Source: a filamentous cyanobacterium CCP2 | GTDB taxonomy: Bacteria > Cyanobacteriota > Cyanobacteriia > Elainellales > Elainellaceae | Reading direction: 5' to 3' | Assembly: GCA_003003615.1 (NCBI GenBank) | Contig: PVWD01000009.1 | Span: 1 to 52,848 of the forward strand | Length of the DNA: 52,848 nt | The notes under the pieces: model-generated | The model's database searches: none | Seen by the model: only the letters and a program-made list of their open reading frames with translations | Told to the model about the DNA's origin: nothing | Position numbers and translations under genes: made by a program | In this document: piece after piece, positions 51,543 through 52,848 of the stretch | Position numbering within the stretch: the first letter of the stretch is position 1 | Layout: the number at the start of each line of letters is the position of its first letter

Positions 51543-52250
51543 ATGGCTATGCTGCTCAAGAAGACACTCACTTCATTTCTACTGGTCGGAATGGTGCCTT
51601 TAGCATCGCTCAGCCTTGCTGCCTGTAGCGACACAGCCTCCCAGTCTACTGAGAGCAGTCCCAGTAATTCCAACACGGCACAGATGGATCATGGCTCGAT
51701 GGACAGCTCTAGCCCTATGCCAATGGATCACGGCTCGATGATGAGTATGGATCTGGGTCCTGCTGATGAAAGCTTTGATTTACGATTTATTGATGCCATG
51801 ATTCCGCACCATGAAGGTGCTGTCGCAATGGCGCAAGAAGCCTTGCAGAAGTCAAACCGTCCTGAAATTCAACAGCTCGCGCAAGCCATTATTGATGCTC
51901 AGGAAAAAGAGATTTCTGAGTTAAAAGAGTGGCGTACATCCTGGTATCCCGATGCGGGTGATGAGCCAATGATGTACAGCGCGGAGATGGGGCATATGAT
52001 GCCCATGACAGAGGAAATGCGCTCTAGCATGATGATGAATGGTGATTTAGGCGCAGCCGATGACCAATTTGACTTGCGCTTTATCAATGCCATGATTCCG
52101 CACCATCAGGGAGCGATCGACATGGCGCAGCAGGCGTTGGAGAAGAGCGATCGCGCTGAAATTAAAGAACTCGCTCAAAATATTATCGACAGTCAGCAGC
52201 AAGAAATTGACCAGATAGAGCAGTGGCGGAGGAACTGGTACGGACAATAG
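51543..52250 (+). CDS. Twin-DUF305 lipoprotein
   Basis: 235 aa from the ATG at 51543 (frame open to a TTG at 51528; AGGAG is 15 nt from the ATG, so the start is uncertain). Lipobox LSLAAC, Met/His-rich linker (MDHGSMDSSSPMPMDHGSMMSM) and two DUF305 copies: DLRFIDAMIPHHEGAVAMAQEAL...KEWRTSWY and DLRFINAMIPHHQGAIDMAQQAL...EQWRRNWY, each with a conserved HH pair. DUF305 proteins are frequent in copper-resistance loci and may bind metal. Divergent from copZ across ~280 bp containing the operator, though no plus-strand operator copy is seen. Confidence 0.92.
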   Translation: MAMLLKKTLTSFLLVGMVPLASLSLAACSDTASQSTESSPSNSNTAQMDHGSMDSSSPMPMDHGSMMSMDLGPADESFDLRFIDAMIPHHEGAVAMAQEALQKSNRPEIQQLAQAIIDAQEKEISELKEWRTSWYPDAGDEPMMYSAEMGHMMPMTEEMRSSMMMNGDLGAADDQFDLRFINAMIPHHQGAIDMAQQALEKSDRAEIKELAQNIIDSQQQEIDQIEQWRRNWYGQ

Positions 52251-52283
52251 CTCTCCTGGAAAGTATTTTCTACACTGTTAAAA

Positions 52284-52848
52284 GGCGTTGTTGCATGAAG
52301 AGGGGTTGCGGGGTGCAACGTGATAAGTTTGAAGTACCACCTCACAAACTTTCACAAGGATGAACCGCACAACCCGCAACTGGTCTGAGTAAACGCAGGA
52401 TTAAGACTCAGAGGAAGCCTCACCTTTTGGCTGGATGAGGACGTTCTCTTAGGTTGGTACAACTCGACACCGAGTGGCAAACCCGGAGCCTCAAATGATT
52501 ACAGTGATTTGGCAATTGCCACCTTCGTTACGCTTAAATTGGTCTACCAACAAGCAGGACGACAAACTCAAGGATTGCTCCAATCGCTGTTTGAGCTGAT
52601 GGGAGTTGAGTTGGACGTGCCTGACCACAGCACTGTTTCTCGATGCATGGGTAAACTTGAGATTGTGTTACCCAACGTTGCTAAAGCGCAAGCGATTCAT
52701 GTTGTGGTGGACTCAACTGGAGTGAAGGTTTATGGGGAAGGGGAGTGGAAGACTCGCCAACATGGTGTCAGTAAACGACGCACTTGGCGCAAACTGCACT
52801 TGGGAGTCGATGAGGCAAGCGGAGAAATCTTGGCGGCCGTAATCACCA
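52284..52848 (+). mobile_element. IS5-family insertion sequence, left part
   Basis: The sequence GGCGTTGTTGCATGAAGA at 52284 resembles the left inverted repeat of IS5-type elements and is followed by a transposase reading frame that runs off the window. The right end is not visible. Confidence 0.7.
52360..52848 (+). pseudogene. IS5-family transposase, frameshifted and cut by the window edge
   Basis: From ATG at 52360 the frame starts MNRTTRNWSE and stops at TAA (52390-52392). One added base near GAGTA/AAC restores a long frame, NAGLRLRGSLTFWLDEDVL...GLLQSLFELMGVELDVPDHSTVSRCMG...VVVDSTGVKVYGEGEWKTRQHGVSKRRTWRKLHLGVDEASGE, which has the DDE region (Asp in VVDSTGVK). A single-base loss has therefore split the gene, or it is an assembly error. 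The transposase C-terminus lies outside. Confidence 0.75.

Noticed and set aside
1-52848. Frequent GCGATCGC/CGATCG octamers as regulatory sites
   Set aside because: These are the HIP1-type palindromes abundant in many cyanobacterial genomes, scattered in genes; not specific signals here.
1-52848. tRNA, rRNA or CRISPR loci
   Set aside because: No cloverleaf, ribosomal RNA or spaced-repeat pattern was recognised by eye on either strand.

Overview
The window looks like accessory DNA from a filamentous cyanobacterium, probably Leptolyngbya-like. The evidence is the frequent GCGATCGC/CGATCG octamers (HIP1-type), several cyanobacterium-specific families (slr1658/slr1659-type regulators, a vWA-MoxR-associated-type HTH plus AAA-like protein, DUF547, WD40/NB-ARC giants) and a flavodoxin. 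A parA-parB pair at 25676-27408, pseudogenes and IS remnants suggest a plasmid or another mobile part of the genome. This is inference; no replication initiator gene is visible.

Layout. 1-446: end of an RTX-repeat protein. 658-5785: AraC regulator, then a minus-strand copper locus (copA1, a 34-aa membrane microprotein, a cupredoxin), a 21-cysteine Csp-type copper storage protein and a cupin. 5948-9580: a 1210-aa HTH/NB-ARC/14xWD40 protein, divergent from a five-gene signalling operon (PAS, MinD-like ATPase, SpoIIE-type phosphatase, slr1658- and slr1659-like partner-switching proteins; 9955-14230). The shared 374-bp intergenic region carries a duplicated GATC-based inverted-repeat array. 14431-23918: a frameshifted CHRD/RTX pseudogene, an AAA-like protein, a YHS protein with NPCA repeats, two glycosyltransferases, a secreted triple-repeat protein, DUF547, peroxiredoxin, a cupin dioxygenase-like protein and an orphan response regulator. 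24046-29096: plasmid-type hypotheticals, parAB with a perfect 22-bp palindrome inside parB, and a PGRP-type amidase with Ig-like repeats. 29643-33187: an AraC-led detoxification-like cluster (MAPEG, rubredoxin/MBL, SDR, MFS) whose MFS gene is cut by an IS4-family remnant.

33911-52250 is a heavy-metal island: copB, a Spy/CnrX-like periplasmic protein, a His-rich lipoprotein, an RND pump with its adaptor and a small leader protein, a MerR regulator, a NACHT-HEAT protein, flavodoxin, a tandem cupredoxin, a second microprotein, copA2, a CopZ/Atx1-type chaperone and a twin-DUF305 protein. An IS5-family element enters at the right edge.

The strongest system-level signals are two. First, five near-identical MerR-type operators (TTGACTCTCCAG-N4-CTAGAG with a 20-bp promoter spacer) precede copA1, the His-rich lipoprotein, the RND operon, merR itself and copZ-copA2, which defines one regulon. 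Second, a previously unlisted tiny membrane protein family (34 and 29 aa, shared core GFLLG[AV]ISG[ST]I) sits between copA and the cupredoxin gene in both paralogous copper loci. Its stop codon overlaps the ribosome-binding site of the cupredoxin gene in both. Together copA, microprotein and cupredoxin look like a conserved copper-handling cassette, duplicated within the window.
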